From assembly GCA_903882935.1 (NCBI GenBank), contig CAIRZB010000058.1:1-64000 (forward strand): DNA of 64,000 bases, given 5' to 3'. This DNA comes from an uncultured Parafilimonas sp. GTDB lineage: Bacteria > Bacteroidota > Bacteroidia > Chitinophagales > Chitinophagaceae. Made by a program: the position numbers and the translations under genes. Under the pieces are notes generated by a model that worked only from the letters and a program-made list of their open reading frames with translations, did no database searches and was not told the DNA's origin. This document shows, piece after piece, positions 55,908-64,000 of the stretch; the stretch's first letter is position 1, and every line of letters starts with the position of its first letter.

Positions 55908-56156
55908 TTAGTGGTGCGGGCTGAAATGATGGGCATAATGCCCATTTTCCAACAGAGGCAGGTGTGGGGCTACCGCATTTGTCGGTTCGATTAAGCAGCC
56001 ACCGCCCACTATTCCCGGCACCCTCTCAAAATCGTTGTGTGGCCACAGGTAATCTTGCTTGCCAGCTATTCCCAGCATGTTGTTTAAATGGGCGTGGTGT
56101 TCGGCGCTTAGCCTGTCGAGATGCAGTACACTGCGTATGCGGTTTATAATGGCCAT
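55908..56156 (-). CDS. Possible small hypothetical protein
   Basis: An 82-codon frame (MAIINRIRSVLHLDRLSAEHHAHLN ... ends HHFSPHH) with no signal peptide and no recognised family. It is histidine-rich at the end. The upstream gap is free of other genes, so it may be real, but support is only the open frame and a sensible N-terminus. A short hairpin (55829-55849, AGCCGCA/TGCGGCT) lies past its end. The remainder of 55754-56340 shows nothing else. Confidence 0.35.
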   Translation of the reverse strand: MAIINRIRSVLHLDRLSAEHHAHLNNMLGIAGKQDYLWPHNDFERVPGIVGGGCLIEPTNAVAPHLPLLENGHYAHHFSPHH

Positions 56157-56340
56157 GTTGTATTTTAAGTTGTGCCACTTACCAATTGAGTGGAATCCGG
56201 AAACTGTATAAAATTAATAGTTTTTGCCGTAGTTTCATTTTACGATTGCCGATTAAGGTCATTTTATTGCTACCATTATTTTTCTCCCCGCCAAATCATT
56301 ATTTATCCTTAAACTTGCCATCCAATAAAAAGCTTAAACT

Positions 56341-58068
56341 ATGGACGCTGCCATTCAACAAAAAGTGGATATATGGCTAAATGGTAATTACGACCAGGCC
56401 ACCAAGGACGAGATTACGCGCCTGCAAAACGAAAAACCCGAAGAACTTGCAGACTCCTTTTACCAAAACCTGGAGTTTGGCACCGGCGGTATGCGCGGCC
56501 TTATGGGCGTGGGTACCAACCGAATGAACAAATACACCATCGGCACGGCCACCCAGGGCTTTGCCAACTACTTGCAAAAAATATACCCCGGCCAGGAAAT
56601 TAAGGTGGCCATTGCGCATGATAGCCGCAACAACAGCCGTTTTTTTGCCGAAACAACCGCTAATGTTTTTGCAGCCAACGGCATAAAAGTGTTTTTGTTT
56701 GATGCGTTGCGCCCAACACCGGAGTTGAGTTTTGCCATCCGCACCCTTAAATGCCAAGGCGGCGTGGTTTGCACTGCCAGCCACAACCCCAAGGAATACA
56801 ATGGTTACAAAGCCTATGGCGACGATGGTGGCCAGCTTGTACCGCCCCATGATAAAAATGTTATTACAGAGGTAAATGCCATTAAAACGGTTGATGATAT
56901 TAAATGGGCCGGTGGCGAAGCAAACATTACCATTATTGGCACCGCGCTGGATGCTGAATATATTGAAATGGTGAAGAGCTTGAGCGTGTACCCTGACGTA
57001 ATTGCGAAGCAGCACGACCTTAAAATTGTGTACACACCCATCCATGGCAGTGGCATTATGCTGGTGCCGCAGGTGTTGAAGGCTTTTGGCTTTACCAATG
57101 TTACCATTGTGAAGGAGCAGGATACACCAGACGGCAATTTCCCTACGGTTGGCTACCCCAACCCAGAGGAAGCCGAGACCATGAGCCTGGCCGTAAAAAC
57201 AGCCAAGGAGATTGGCGCAGACATATTATTGGGCACTGACCCTGATGCTGACCGCGTAGGCATTGGCATAAAAAACCACAAGGGCGAATGGGTGTTAATG
57301 AACGGCAACCAAACGGCGGTGCTGGCTTTTGCTTACCTGATGGAAGCCCGCAAAGCCAAAGGCCTTGCCCAGCCCAACGATATGGTTATTAAAACCATTG
57401 TGACCAGTTACATGATTGACAATATTGCCAAAGCAAACGGTGTTGCCTGTTACAACGTACTTACCGGCTTTAAATGGATTGCCGAAACAATAAAAGAGAA
57501 AGAAGGCAAGGAAAACTTTGTGATTGGCGGCGAGGAAAGCTTTGGTATGATGGTGGGCGATAAGGTGCGTGACAAAGACGCCGTTTCGGCCGTAGCCTTC
57601 CTTTGTGAAATGGCTGCCTATGAAAAAGAGCAGGGCACGCCTTTGTACGACAAATTGATTGACCTGTACGTGAAATACGGCTTTTACCTGGAGCGCCTGA
57701 TAAGCATCACCAAAAAAGGCATGCGAGGCCAAGAAGAAATTGCCGAGATGATGCAGGGCTTCCGCAACAACCCGCCAAAGGTTATCAACGGCTCGCCAGT
57801 GGTTCAATTGTTGGATTACCAATTGCAAGTGGGCAAAAACCTAATAACCGGCGAAAGCCACGAAATAAGCCTGCCTAAAAGCAACGTGTTACAGTTTATT
57901 TTGGAGGATGGTACACAAATATCAGCCAGGCCAAGCGGCACGGAGCCGAAGATTAAATTCTATTTCAGCGTAAATACCCATTTGGAAAGCAAGGATAAGT
58001 TTGACGAAACATACGCCTTGCTGGAAGCCAGGATAAAAGGCATTATTGAGGATTTGAAACTGAAATAG
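56341..58068 (+). CDS. Phospho-sugar mutase (phosphoglucomutase / phosphomannomutase)
   Basis: A 575-residue alpha-D-phosphohexomutase that moves phosphate between C1 and C6 of glucose or mannose. Motifs are the phosphoserine loop VVCTASHNPKEYNGYKAY (Ser147), the metal loop LGTDPDADRVGIG, the sugar loop GGEESFGMMVGDKVRDKDAV and the phosphate-binding RPSGTEPKIKFYFS. The long form resembles phosphoglucomutases of the PGM2-like group. It has no operon partners: the upstream gap is 180 bp or more and the repeat array begins directly after its stop. Confidence 0.92.
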   Translation: MDAAIQQKVDIWLNGNYDQATKDEITRLQNEKPEELADSFYQNLEFGTGGMRGLMGVGTNRMNKYTIGTATQGFANYLQKIYPGQEIKVAIAHDSRNNSRFFAETTANVFAANGIKVFLFDALRPTPELSFAIRTLKCQGGVVCTASHNPKEYNGYKAYGDDGGQLVPPHDKNVITEVNAIKTVDDIKWAGGEANITIIGTALDAEYIEMVKSLSVYPDVIAKQHDLKIVYTPIHGSGIMLVPQVLKAFGFTNVTIVKEQDTPDGNFPTVGYPNPEEAETMSLAVKTAKEIGADILLGTDPDADRVGIGIKNHKGEWVLMNGNQTAVLAFAYLMEARKAKGLAQPNDMVIKTIVTSYMIDNIAKANGVACYNVLTGFKWIAETIKEKEGKENFVIGGEESFGMMVGDKVRDKDAVSAVAFLCEMAAYEKEQGTPLYDKLIDLYVKYGFYLERLISITKKGMRGQEEIAEMMQGFRNNPPKVINGSPVVQLLDYQLQVGKNLITGESHEISLPKSNVLQFILEDGTQISARPSGTEPKIKFYFSVNTHLESKDKFDETYALLEARIKGIIEDLKLK

Positions 58069-58117
58069 GGGCGTATATGGCGAGGCGTGCAATTTGTTGC
58101 ATGTTATAGGAAAAGGG

Positions 58118-58860
58118 GTAGCCCCTACGGGGCAAATGGTGTTGCCGTCTTTTTGCTACAAATAGGTAGCCCCTAAAGGGGCAAATAAATTGAGTAAATG
58201 ATTGCCTTTGGGGCTAGTTATTTCTACAACCCTATTAGCGTTTATGGGGGGTGTGGAAAATAAAGAGTTACCTAATTTGTATGACCTTTTAGAAGCTCCC
58301 TTTTTGTAGAAAAATATAGGTTGGATTTTATATGCCCCATTAGGGGCTACCTGTTTGTAGACGAAGTATTTGGATATATTATGCCCCATCGGGGCTACCT
58401 ATTTGTACAAAAAACGAAGAATTGTCTTTTATATGCCCCATTTAGGGGCTACCTGTTTGTAGAAGAATTATTTGGATATAATATGCCCCATCGGGGCTAC
58501 CTATTTTTAGAAGAATTATTTGGATATATTTTGCCCCATTTAGAGGATACCTATTTGTACAAAAAAGGAAGAATTGGATTTTATATGCCCCATTTTGGGG
58601 GCTACCTGTTTGTAGAAGAAAATATTTGGATATATAATGCCCCATCAGGGGCTACCTATTTGTAGAAAAAAAGAAGAATTGGATTTTATATGCCCCATTT
58701 AGGGGCTACCAGTTTGTAGAAGAATTATTTGGATATATTATGCCCCATCGGGGCTACCTATTTGTAGAAAAAAGGAAGGATTAAATTTTATATGCCCCAT
58801 CGGGGCTACCTATTTCTAGAAGAATTATTTGGATATATTATGCCCCATTAGGGGCTACCC
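58118..58860. repeat. RAYT-associated palindromic repeat array
   Basis: Eleven copies of TGCCCC...GGGGCTACC(T)..TTTGTAGAA run in the same direction at about 58333, 58381, 58433, 58483, 58532, 58584, 58637, 58690, 58741, 58792 and 58841, spaced 48-53 bp. Each has a GCCCC/GGGGC hairpin. Two more copies at 58119-58134 and 58156-58186 point the other way, and degenerate ones lie at 58202-58228 and about 58286-58316. Linkers alternate between a TTGGATTTTATA type and an ATTATTTGGATATATTA type. The array ends 36 bp before a Y1-transposase gene. Open frames across it are repeat artefacts. Confidence 0.9.
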
Positions 58861-58895
58861 AAAAAGGCCAACATGTAATTGCAAAAAAATATGCT

Positions 58896-59360
58896 ATGCC
58901 CAATACGTACACCCAATTATACATCCATTGTGTATTTGCTGTTAAGTACCGCGCCGCTGTAATTCAGCCGCATTGGGAAGATATACTTCATAAATATATT
59001 ACTGGCATTCTGCAGAACAACGGCCATAAAATGTTGGCCATCAATTCAGTACCCGACCATTTGCATCTGTTCATCGGGCTAAACCCCAATCAGTCAATCT
59101 CTGACATGATGCGGCTTGTAAAGGGTGACAGTTCTGAATTTGTAAATAAAGAAAACTTCTCACGGGCAAAGTTCCAGTGGCAGGATGGGTATGGTGCATT
59201 CAGTAACAGCAAGTCGCAAATAGATAAAGTGGTAAAATATATTGTACACCAAAAGGCACACCACCATAAAAAAACGTTCAGGGAAGAATACATCGCGATG
59301 CTTGATGACTATGGCGTAGAATATAATGACAAGTATATTTTTCACGATTTATTGGATTGA
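58896..59360 (+). CDS. RAYT / IS200-like Y1 transposase
   Basis: A 154-residue single-domain HUH endonuclease of the Y1 (TnpA, IS200/IS605) superfamily. The HUH motif is in NSVPDHLHLFIGL (His-Leu-His), and the conserved tyrosine lies in KVVKYIVHQKAHH near residue 115. The N-terminal MPNTYTQLYIHCVFAVKYR and the end DYGVEYNDKYIF match the Bacteroidota group. Its position beside a long palindrome array and lack of a TnpB partner make it a REP-associated (RAYT) protein, which nicks at hairpin motifs. The gene overlaps nothing and is followed by an acetylesterase gene. Confidence 0.88.
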   Translation: MPNTYTQLYIHCVFAVKYRAAVIQPHWEDILHKYITGILQNNGHKMLAINSVPDHLHLFIGLNPNQSISDMMRLVKGDSSEFVNKENFSRAKFQWQDGYGAFSNSKSQIDKVVKYIVHQKAHHHKKTFREEYIAMLDDYGVEYNDKYIFHDLLD

Positions 59361-59463
59361 ACAGCATAGCCTACGTACGGGTATGGTTGCCAATATTTCT
59401 AAATCACTCCAGTTGTATAAACAAGTTGGCCTACTTAACAAATTCAGCATAAAACAACACGAT

Positions 59464-61413
59464 ATGAAAAAAACGATTTTGCTTGCCACTGTTCTGCTTG
59501 CGTGCATCACCGGGTTTGCCAATGTGCGCATGCCCAAAATATTTGGCAGCGGCATGGTACTGCAACGGGGCAAACCCATACCCATTTGGGGCTGGGCCGA
59601 AGCGGGAGAGGAAGTTACCGTGCAGTTTCACAAACAAGAAGATAAGACCGTAAAGGCAGACAACACTGGCCATTGGCTGATTATGCTAGACCCCGAAAAA
59701 GCGGGCGGCCCTTATGCATTAACAATAAAAGGCAGCAACACCGTTACATTTACAGATGTGCTGGTGGGCGAGGTTTGGATATGTTCCGGCCAAAGCAACA
59801 TGGAGTTCCGGCTGAGCCAAGCCATCAATGGCGACAAAGAGGTGGCTGACGCCAGCTACCCACAAATACGGCACTTTAAAGTACCCAACACCATTGCCAT
59901 AGCTCCCAAGGACGATATTTCTGGGGGTGAATGGAAAGTGTGCGCCCCGGCCATAGCGGGGGAGTTTACCGCCGTCGGATATTTTTTCGCCAGGGAACTC
60001 TACAATAAACTGCACGTACCCGTGGGCCTCATTAACACATCATGGGGCGGTACCCACTCCGAGACATGGACAAGCCGGAAAGGCTTTGAAGGCAGTGACG
60101 AGTTTAAAACAATGATTGCCGGCATGCCGGTGCTTAACTTAGATTCAGTGGCGGCCATAAAAAAAGCAGCCATGGTGCAACAAATTAATGCTTTGCAAGG
60201 CGGCTTGCCAATAGCTGGTGAAGTTGAGGCCTGGAAGAACGCAGCCTTGGATGACAGCAAATGGCCAACCATTCAGTTGCCGGGGCTTTGGGAAAGCAAG
60301 GGCTTTCCCGATCTTGATGGGCTGGTTTGGTTTAGGAAAACAATTACGGTAGCCGCACAAGACGCGGGCAAGGAAGCCGTGCTTGAATTGGCGATGATAG
60401 ACGACAACGATATTGCGTATGTAAACGGTGTAAAAGTGGGCAGTACAGTTGGCTACGACAAAAAACGCCGGTACTCGGTACCGGCAGGTGTTTTACAAGC
60501 CGGCAAAAATGTAGTTGCAGTGAGGGTTGAAGATACCGGCGGCGGTGGCGGGGTGTATGGAGACGCATCGGAGCTAAAAATTACTATTGGAGAGAATACG
60601 CAGCCATTGGCGGGTGTTTGGCAATATAAGATTGAAGAAGCCACCTCAACATCAACCATTGGGCCCAACAGTTACCCCACGTTGCTATTCAACGCCATGT
60701 TAAACCCAATAATACCGTTTGGCATGCAGGGTGTTATATGGTACCAAGGTGAAAGCAACGCAGGCCGCGCATACCAATACCGCAAAGCCTTTCCATTGAT
60801 GATACAGGACTGGCGCTGGCATTGGGGTGAGGGCGACTTTCCTTTCCTGTTTGTACAGTTGGCCAGCTTTAATTCGGCCAATGGCAACAGCAACAACGGT
60901 AGTACCTGGGCCGAGCTGCGCGAAGCACAAACCATGACCCTATCGCTCAACAACACCGGCATGGCCGTAACTACTGACATTGGGGAGGAAAAAGACATAC
61001 ACCCCAAAAACAAGCAAGACGTTGGCAAGCGCCTGGCGGCAGTGGCGTTAAACAAAGTGTACGGCAAAAAAATGGTTTACAGCGGCCCCGTATACCAAAG
61101 CATGCAAACGAACGCTAATAAAATTGTGCTTTCCTTCACCAACAAGGGCAGCGGCTTATTGGCCAAAAATGGGGCATTGCACGGTTTTGAAATAGCAGGC
61201 AGCGACCATGTTTTTTACAAAGCGACCGCTTTGATTGAGGGTGACCAGGTGGTTGTATATTCAGAGAAAGTAGCAGCACCCGTTTCCGTACATTTTGCTT
61301 GGGCAGATTATGCCGGGGACGCTGATTTTTATAACAAAGACGGCTTTCCCGCAGTGCCATTCCGCACCGATGACTGGCCGGGTTTTACAAGGGAGGGCAA
61401 GTTTAGCTTTTAA
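59464..61413 (+). CDS. Sialate O-acetylesterase-type SGNH hydrolase with inserted beta domain
   Basis: A 649-residue exported esterase (signal MKKTILLATVLLACITGFA). The SGNH blocks are CSGQSNMEFRL, GLINTSWGGTHSETW, VIWYQGESNAGRAYQY and DIHPKNKQDVG, giving the Ser/Asp/His triad. Between block II and III, residues about 250-380 form a galactose-binding-like module (WPTIQLPGLWESKGFPDLDG, ELAMIDDNDIAYVNGVKVGS), the usual long form of sialate O-acetylesterases. It acts on O-acetylated sialic acid or acetylated glycans in the periplasm. It is a longer relative of the gene at 15071. The ATG at 59464 begins the signal; the frame from 59326 would overlap the RAYT gene. Confidence 0.9.
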   Translation: MKKTILLATVLLACITGFANVRMPKIFGSGMVLQRGKPIPIWGWAEAGEEVTVQFHKQEDKTVKADNTGHWLIMLDPEKAGGPYALTIKGSNTVTFTDVLVGEVWICSGQSNMEFRLSQAINGDKEVADASYPQIRHFKVPNTIAIAPKDDISGGEWKVCAPAIAGEFTAVGYFFARELYNKLHVPVGLINTSWGGTHSETWTSRKGFEGSDEFKTMIAGMPVLNLDSVAAIKKAAMVQQINALQGGLPIAGEVEAWKNAALDDSKWPTIQLPGLWESKGFPDLDGLVWFRKTITVAAQDAGKEAVLELAMIDDNDIAYVNGVKVGSTVGYDKKRRYSVPAGVLQAGKNVVAVRVEDTGGGGGVYGDASELKITIGENTQPLAGVWQYKIEEATSTSTIGPNSYPTLLFNAMLNPIIPFGMQGVIWYQGESNAGRAYQYRKAFPLMIQDWRWHWGEGDFPFLFVQLASFNSANGNSNNGSTWAELREAQTMTLSLNNTGMAVTTDIGEEKDIHPKNKQDVGKRLAAVALNKVYGKKMVYSGPVYQSMQTNANKIVLSFTNKGSGLLAKNGALHGFEIAGSDHVFYKATALIEGDQVVVYSEKVAAPVSVHFAWADYAGDADFYNKDGFPAVPFRTDDWPGFTREGKFSF

Positions 61414-61467
61414 TAACCACCAATGTTAAACAAGGTTAACAGTATTTACCTGTTAACACAAGCACAT

Positions 61468-61515
61468 AAACCGATTACAAAGGCCTTGCGCAGCCATTGT
61501 AATCGGTTTTATTTA
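61468..61515 (+). terminator. Terminator after the acetylesterase gene
   Basis: AAACCGATTACAA (61468-61480) pairs perfectly with TTGTAATCGGTTT (61497-61509), followed by a T-rich tail. Confidence 0.85.
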
Positions 61516-61600
61516 TCTGGCTTAAGGCTGCTTTACCTTTACCGCCGTTGGCTTAAAACTATTTGGCCCAAGCAAACGTTATAAATGCTTACTTCACACT

Positions 61601-62329
61601 ATGTATGGTATTTTAACAATCGCCCGGTACCCAAAATACAGGGGTTTTGCAGGCTTTTTGTCCATGGCACTATTCCGCATGCCCCTGTGGTTGTCTAAAC
61701 ATCTACAGTTTTGGAAACTGATGGGCTGCGGCCGCAACGGCACTTTTGACAAAAATCCGGACTGGCGGCAGTGGGCTGTGTTACAGGTGGTGGGGGAAGA
61801 TTACTTCACCCCGGGCAATACAGGCTTAAAAAGCCGGCCGCCCCATTCGTCGTTCATGGCAAATTATTGGCGTTTTTTTGGCGCAGAAACCTATACTTTG
61901 GTGTTGCAGCCGTTGGAAGGGCATGGCCTTTGGGACGGGAAACCTGTTTTCGGCAGCCTGCCCAAAAGCACCGGTTACAACGGGCCTATAGCCGTGTTAA
62001 CAAGGGCCACCATCCGGCTAAGCAGGCTAAAACAGTTTTGGCAAAATGTGGGTGGTGTGGCAAGCCAAATGTCGGCAGCCCCGGGCTATTTGTTTTCTGT
62101 GGGCATAGGGGAGGTGCCGTATGTAAAGCAAGCCACGTTTAGTGTATGGCAAAGCCCCGAACTGATGAAGCAGTTTGCCTACCAAATGCAGCAACATAAA
62201 GACGTTATACGTAAAACAAGGCAACAGCAATGGTACAGCGAGGAAATGTTTACGCGCTTTAAGCTACTGGCCGTATATGGCACCTTAAACGGGGCCAACC
62301 CATTAAAGGATTGCACAACCACTGCTTAA
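61601..62329 (+). CDS. CrtA-like (spheroidene monooxygenase family) protein
   Basis: A 242-residue protein of the spheroidene monooxygenase family. Recognised parts are KLMGCGRNGTFDKNPDWRQW, RATIRLSRLKQFWQNVGG, APGYLFSVGIGEVPYVKQATFSVW and QQQWYSEEMFTRFKLL. CrtA acts in purple-bacterial carotenoid synthesis, but many members occur in non-phototrophic bacteria with unknown roles. No carotenoid gene (crtB, crtI) is in the window, so the function here is open. A TACCTTTA box lies at 61534-61541. It ends about 60 bp before the response regulator gene. Confidence 0.75.
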   Translation: MYGILTIARYPKYRGFAGFLSMALFRMPLWLSKHLQFWKLMGCGRNGTFDKNPDWRQWAVLQVVGEDYFTPGNTGLKSRPPHSSFMANYWRFFGAETYTLVLQPLEGHGLWDGKPVFGSLPKSTGYNGPIAVLTRATIRLSRLKQFWQNVGGVASQMSAAPGYLFSVGIGEVPYVKQATFSVWQSPELMKQFAYQMQQHKDVIRKTRQQQWYSEEMFTRFKLLAVYGTLNGANPLKDCTTTA

Positions 62330-62362
62330 AAGCCAACAAAACTGGGGGTTGTATTTTCTCGT

Positions 62363-62370
62363 TACTTTTG
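62363..62370 (+). promoter_or_regulatory. Candidate -7 box for the sigma-54 regulator gene
   Basis: TACTTTTG fits TAnnTTTG and lies 20 bp before the TTG start at 62390, which would leave a leader of only about 12 bases. No -33 box of good spacing was found. Confidence 0.4.
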
Positions 62371-62389
62371 GGCGATAAATGTATAGGCT

Positions 62390-63733
62390 TTGGGAACCAT
62401 TTTAGTAATTGACGACGAAGAAAAAATACGGACGCTGCTGGCCCGCATCATCGGGTTGGAAGGATATGAGGTATTGCAGGCACAGGATGCAAAAACAGCT
62501 TGGAAAAAGCTGGAGCACGACCCCGTGGATGTGATAGTGTGCGACGTTAAACTGCCAGACGCGAACGGTGTAGAGCTTTGCCGGCAAATTAAGCAGGAGT
62601 ACCCGCATTGCGAACTGATTATGCTTACTGCGCACGGCAACATTTCCGATGGCGTACAAGCTATCAAAAACGGTGCCTTTGATTATATTACCAAAGGTGA
62701 CGATAACGACAAGGTGCTGCCCCTGATTGGCCGGGCCATGGAAAAAGCGGGCCTACAAAAGCGTGTGCATGAACTGGAGGCCAAGCTAGGCAAAAAGTAT
62801 TCTTTCAACAATATCATCGGAACGTCTGCGCCAGTAAAGGAGGCTATTTCGTTGGCATTAAAAGTATCTGCAACAGATGCTACAGTGTTATTGCTTGGTG
62901 ACACAGGCACAGGCAAAGAGGTTTTCGCGCAAGCCATCCACTACAACAGCAAACGTAAAAACAACAATTTTTTAGCCATCAATTGTAGTGCTTTTGGCAG
63001 GGAGCTGCTGGAGAGTGAAATTTTTGGCCATAAGGCTGGCGCGTTTACTGGCGCCAACAAAGACAAACGGGGGTTGATTGAGGAAGCTGACAAAGGCACC
63101 CTTTTTCTGGATGAGATTGGCGAAATGCATATTGACCTGCAGAGCAAACTGCTAAGGGTGCTTGAAACCAGTGAGTTTATTAAAGTGGGTGATGTTAAGA
63201 GCACCAAGGTTAATGTGCGCATTATCGCCGCAACAAACCGTAACCTGCAGGATGAAATTGCCAACGGTAAGTTTAGGGAAGACCTTTTTTACCGCCTGAA
63301 TGTTTTTATGATTCAGCTGCGGTCGTTAAAAGAACGGAAAGAAGATATTGTGCCGTTGGCAAAATATTACGCGCAGCAGTTTGCCGCAAAAACAGGCAAA
63401 AAAATTACCGGTATGGCCGAGGGTTTTACAAAGGCTTTGCTAAACCACCCATGGAAAGGCAATATAAGGGAGCTGAAAAATGTTTTGGAGCGTGCCCTCA
63501 TACTGGAAGACAGCGAAATACTTACCGTAGAAAGCCTGCCTTTTGAAATGCAAAACCAAAGCCTCGCCCCAACGCAAGGCAATGCACTTTCTGCATTTTC
63601 ACTGGCCAGCGTCGAAAAGTTGCATATACAGCGGGTACTTAACCATACCAAGGGCAACAAAACAGAAGCCGCCCGCCTGCTTGACATTGGCCTTACCACC
63701 CTGTATAGGAAAATTGAGGAATATAAGCTGTAA
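62390..63733 (+). CDS. Sigma-54-dependent response regulator (NtrC type)
   Basis: A 447-residue regulator in three parts. The receiver (1-120) has DDEE and the phospho-acceptor Asp52 in VIVCDVKLPD. The AAA+ domain has Walker A GDTGTGKE (170-177), the sigma-54 contact GAFTGA (217-222) and Walker B LFLDEIGE (238-245). The Fis-type HTH closes the protein (HIQRVLNHTKGNKTEAARLL). The start is TTG at 62390 because no in-frame ATG precedes the receiver. The cognate kinase is not adjacent; sequence after 63733 belongs to an intergenic region with a possible start codon at 63996. Confidence 0.92.
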   Translation: MGTILVIDDEEKIRTLLARIIGLEGYEVLQAQDAKTAWKKLEHDPVDVIVCDVKLPDANGVELCRQIKQEYPHCELIMLTAHGNISDGVQAIKNGAFDYITKGDDNDKVLPLIGRAMEKAGLQKRVHELEAKLGKKYSFNNIIGTSAPVKEAISLALKVSATDATVLLLGDTGTGKEVFAQAIHYNSKRKNNNFLAINCSAFGRELLESEIFGHKAGAFTGANKDKRGLIEEADKGTLFLDEIGEMHIDLQSKLLRVLETSEFIKVGDVKSTKVNVRIIAATNRNLQDEIANGKFREDLFYRLNVFMIQLRSLKERKEDIVPLAKYYAQQFAAKTGKKITGMAEGFTKALLNHPWKGNIRELKNVLERALILEDSEILTVESLPFEMQNQSLAPTQGNALSAFSLASVEKLHIQRVLNHTKGNKTEAARLLDIGLTTLYRKIEEYKL

Positions 63734-64000
63734 TGCCAGCCCATTGCGTACATAGTTTGTTGACATATAATTTTTTATGGGTATTTTTCGGCCAATTGTC
63801 CAAGAACATTAAAACCCAAAACAATAACCTGTTTGGCATTGCTTTCGGTTGTGTGTGCATAAATTGTGCAAGGGCATACAATAAACCATACGGTTGTATA
63901 AAACGTATTTGCAAATAGTATGGCTACCGGTAACAATCCTTTAATTTTTCAAACAATCTTAATTATGCATCTTTGTTGACTTTAAAAACATTAATATGAA
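63734..64000. other. Intergenic region to window end
   Basis: No gene is contained within it. CATCTTTG near 63968 resembles a -7 box, and an ATG at 63996 could begin the next gene, which would be cut by the window edge. No GG-N10-GC (-24/-12) sigma-54 promoter was evident. Confidence 0.35.

Noticed and set aside
58321-58665. 114-codon open frame across the array (GYLFVEELFGY repeats)
   Set aside because: It is the translation of the palindromic units; the ~51-bp period keeps the frame open by chance. No start signal or family.
58321-58860. Regular spacing of about 51 bp suggests a CRISPR array
   Set aside because: Repeats are palindromic, imperfect and the intervening segments are also repeats, not unique spacers; no cas gene is near. 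A RAYT/REP array explains it better.
63734-64000. Sigma-54 promoter for the next gene
   Set aside because: No GG-N10-GC pair with the correct flanks was found; the nearest candidate has wrong spacing.

Overview
The window reads as a chromosomal segment of a Bacteroidota bacterium, probably of the Chitinophaga/Sphingobacteriales type. The evidence is a type IX secretion (T9SS) type A C-terminal sorting domain, LruC-domain lipoproteins, a long (1112-residue) SecA, propeller- and TPR-type sensor kinases, almost no Shine-Dalgarno sequences, and promoter boxes of the Bacteroidota form TTG-N18/19-TAnnTTTG. No rRNA, tRNA or CRISPR array was seen.

Layout. 0-3.6 kb is decayed accessory DNA: the tail of an IS1595-type transposase abutting a DUF4209 remnant, a frameshifted secreted peptide, a cluster of short palindromes, an AraC-type regulator broken by an amber codon, and an intact diheme cytochrome c. 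3.6-9.2 kb holds two tandem LruC/DUF4114 lipoproteins, each preceded by the same pair of short palindromes. 9.2-14.4 kb has a class III PLP enzyme (possibly PbfA-like), an IorAB-type molybdenum hydroxylase operon and a frameshifted Crp/Fnr regulator. 14.4-25.2 kb carries an SRPBCC protein, a sialate O-acetylesterase, a thioredoxin-like protein, malate dehydrogenase, a T9SS cargo protein, an AraC/DUF1348/AhpD-like cluster and a GH31 glycosidase. 25.3-31.6 kb contains two histidine kinases whose catalytic cores share long identical DNA, followed by two leftover C-terminal tails of further kinases.

31.8-50.5 kb is mostly housekeeping: a heme-binding dehydrogenase-like lipoprotein, lysA, scpB, atpG, secA, deoC, a SPOR protein, an M20 amidohydrolase, a third TPR kinase and a maeB-type malic enzyme. 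50.5-52.2 kb has two tandem MlaE-type permeases with no ATPase or MCE partner beside them. 52.3-53.2 kb holds a KilA-N DNA-binding gene that has decayed and is visible only when several reading frames are stitched together. 53.3-55.8 kb encodes an enolase-superfamily epimerase and a DUF1611 protein, the pair seen in the DgcA/DgcN D-glutamate pathway. After a phosphohexomutase (56.3-58.1 kb) comes the most striking structure: about 0.75 kb of palindromic repeats with a period near 51 bp, in an alternating two-unit pattern, directly upstream of a RAYT/IS200-like Y1 transposase. The window ends with a second sialate O-acetylesterase, a CrtA-like monooxygenase and a sigma-54 response regulator.

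Functionally the window combines glycan use (GH31, two SGNH acetylesterases, a secreted T9SS protein), central carbon metabolism (mdh, maeB, phosphohexomutase, deoC), cell-envelope functions (SecA, MlaE, lipoproteins) and sensory kinases. Starts in this genome are hard to fix without Shine-Dalgarno sequences; where an earlier start was discarded it was for lack of family-like sequence before the chosen codon. All family names come from motif recognition by eye; no database search was run.
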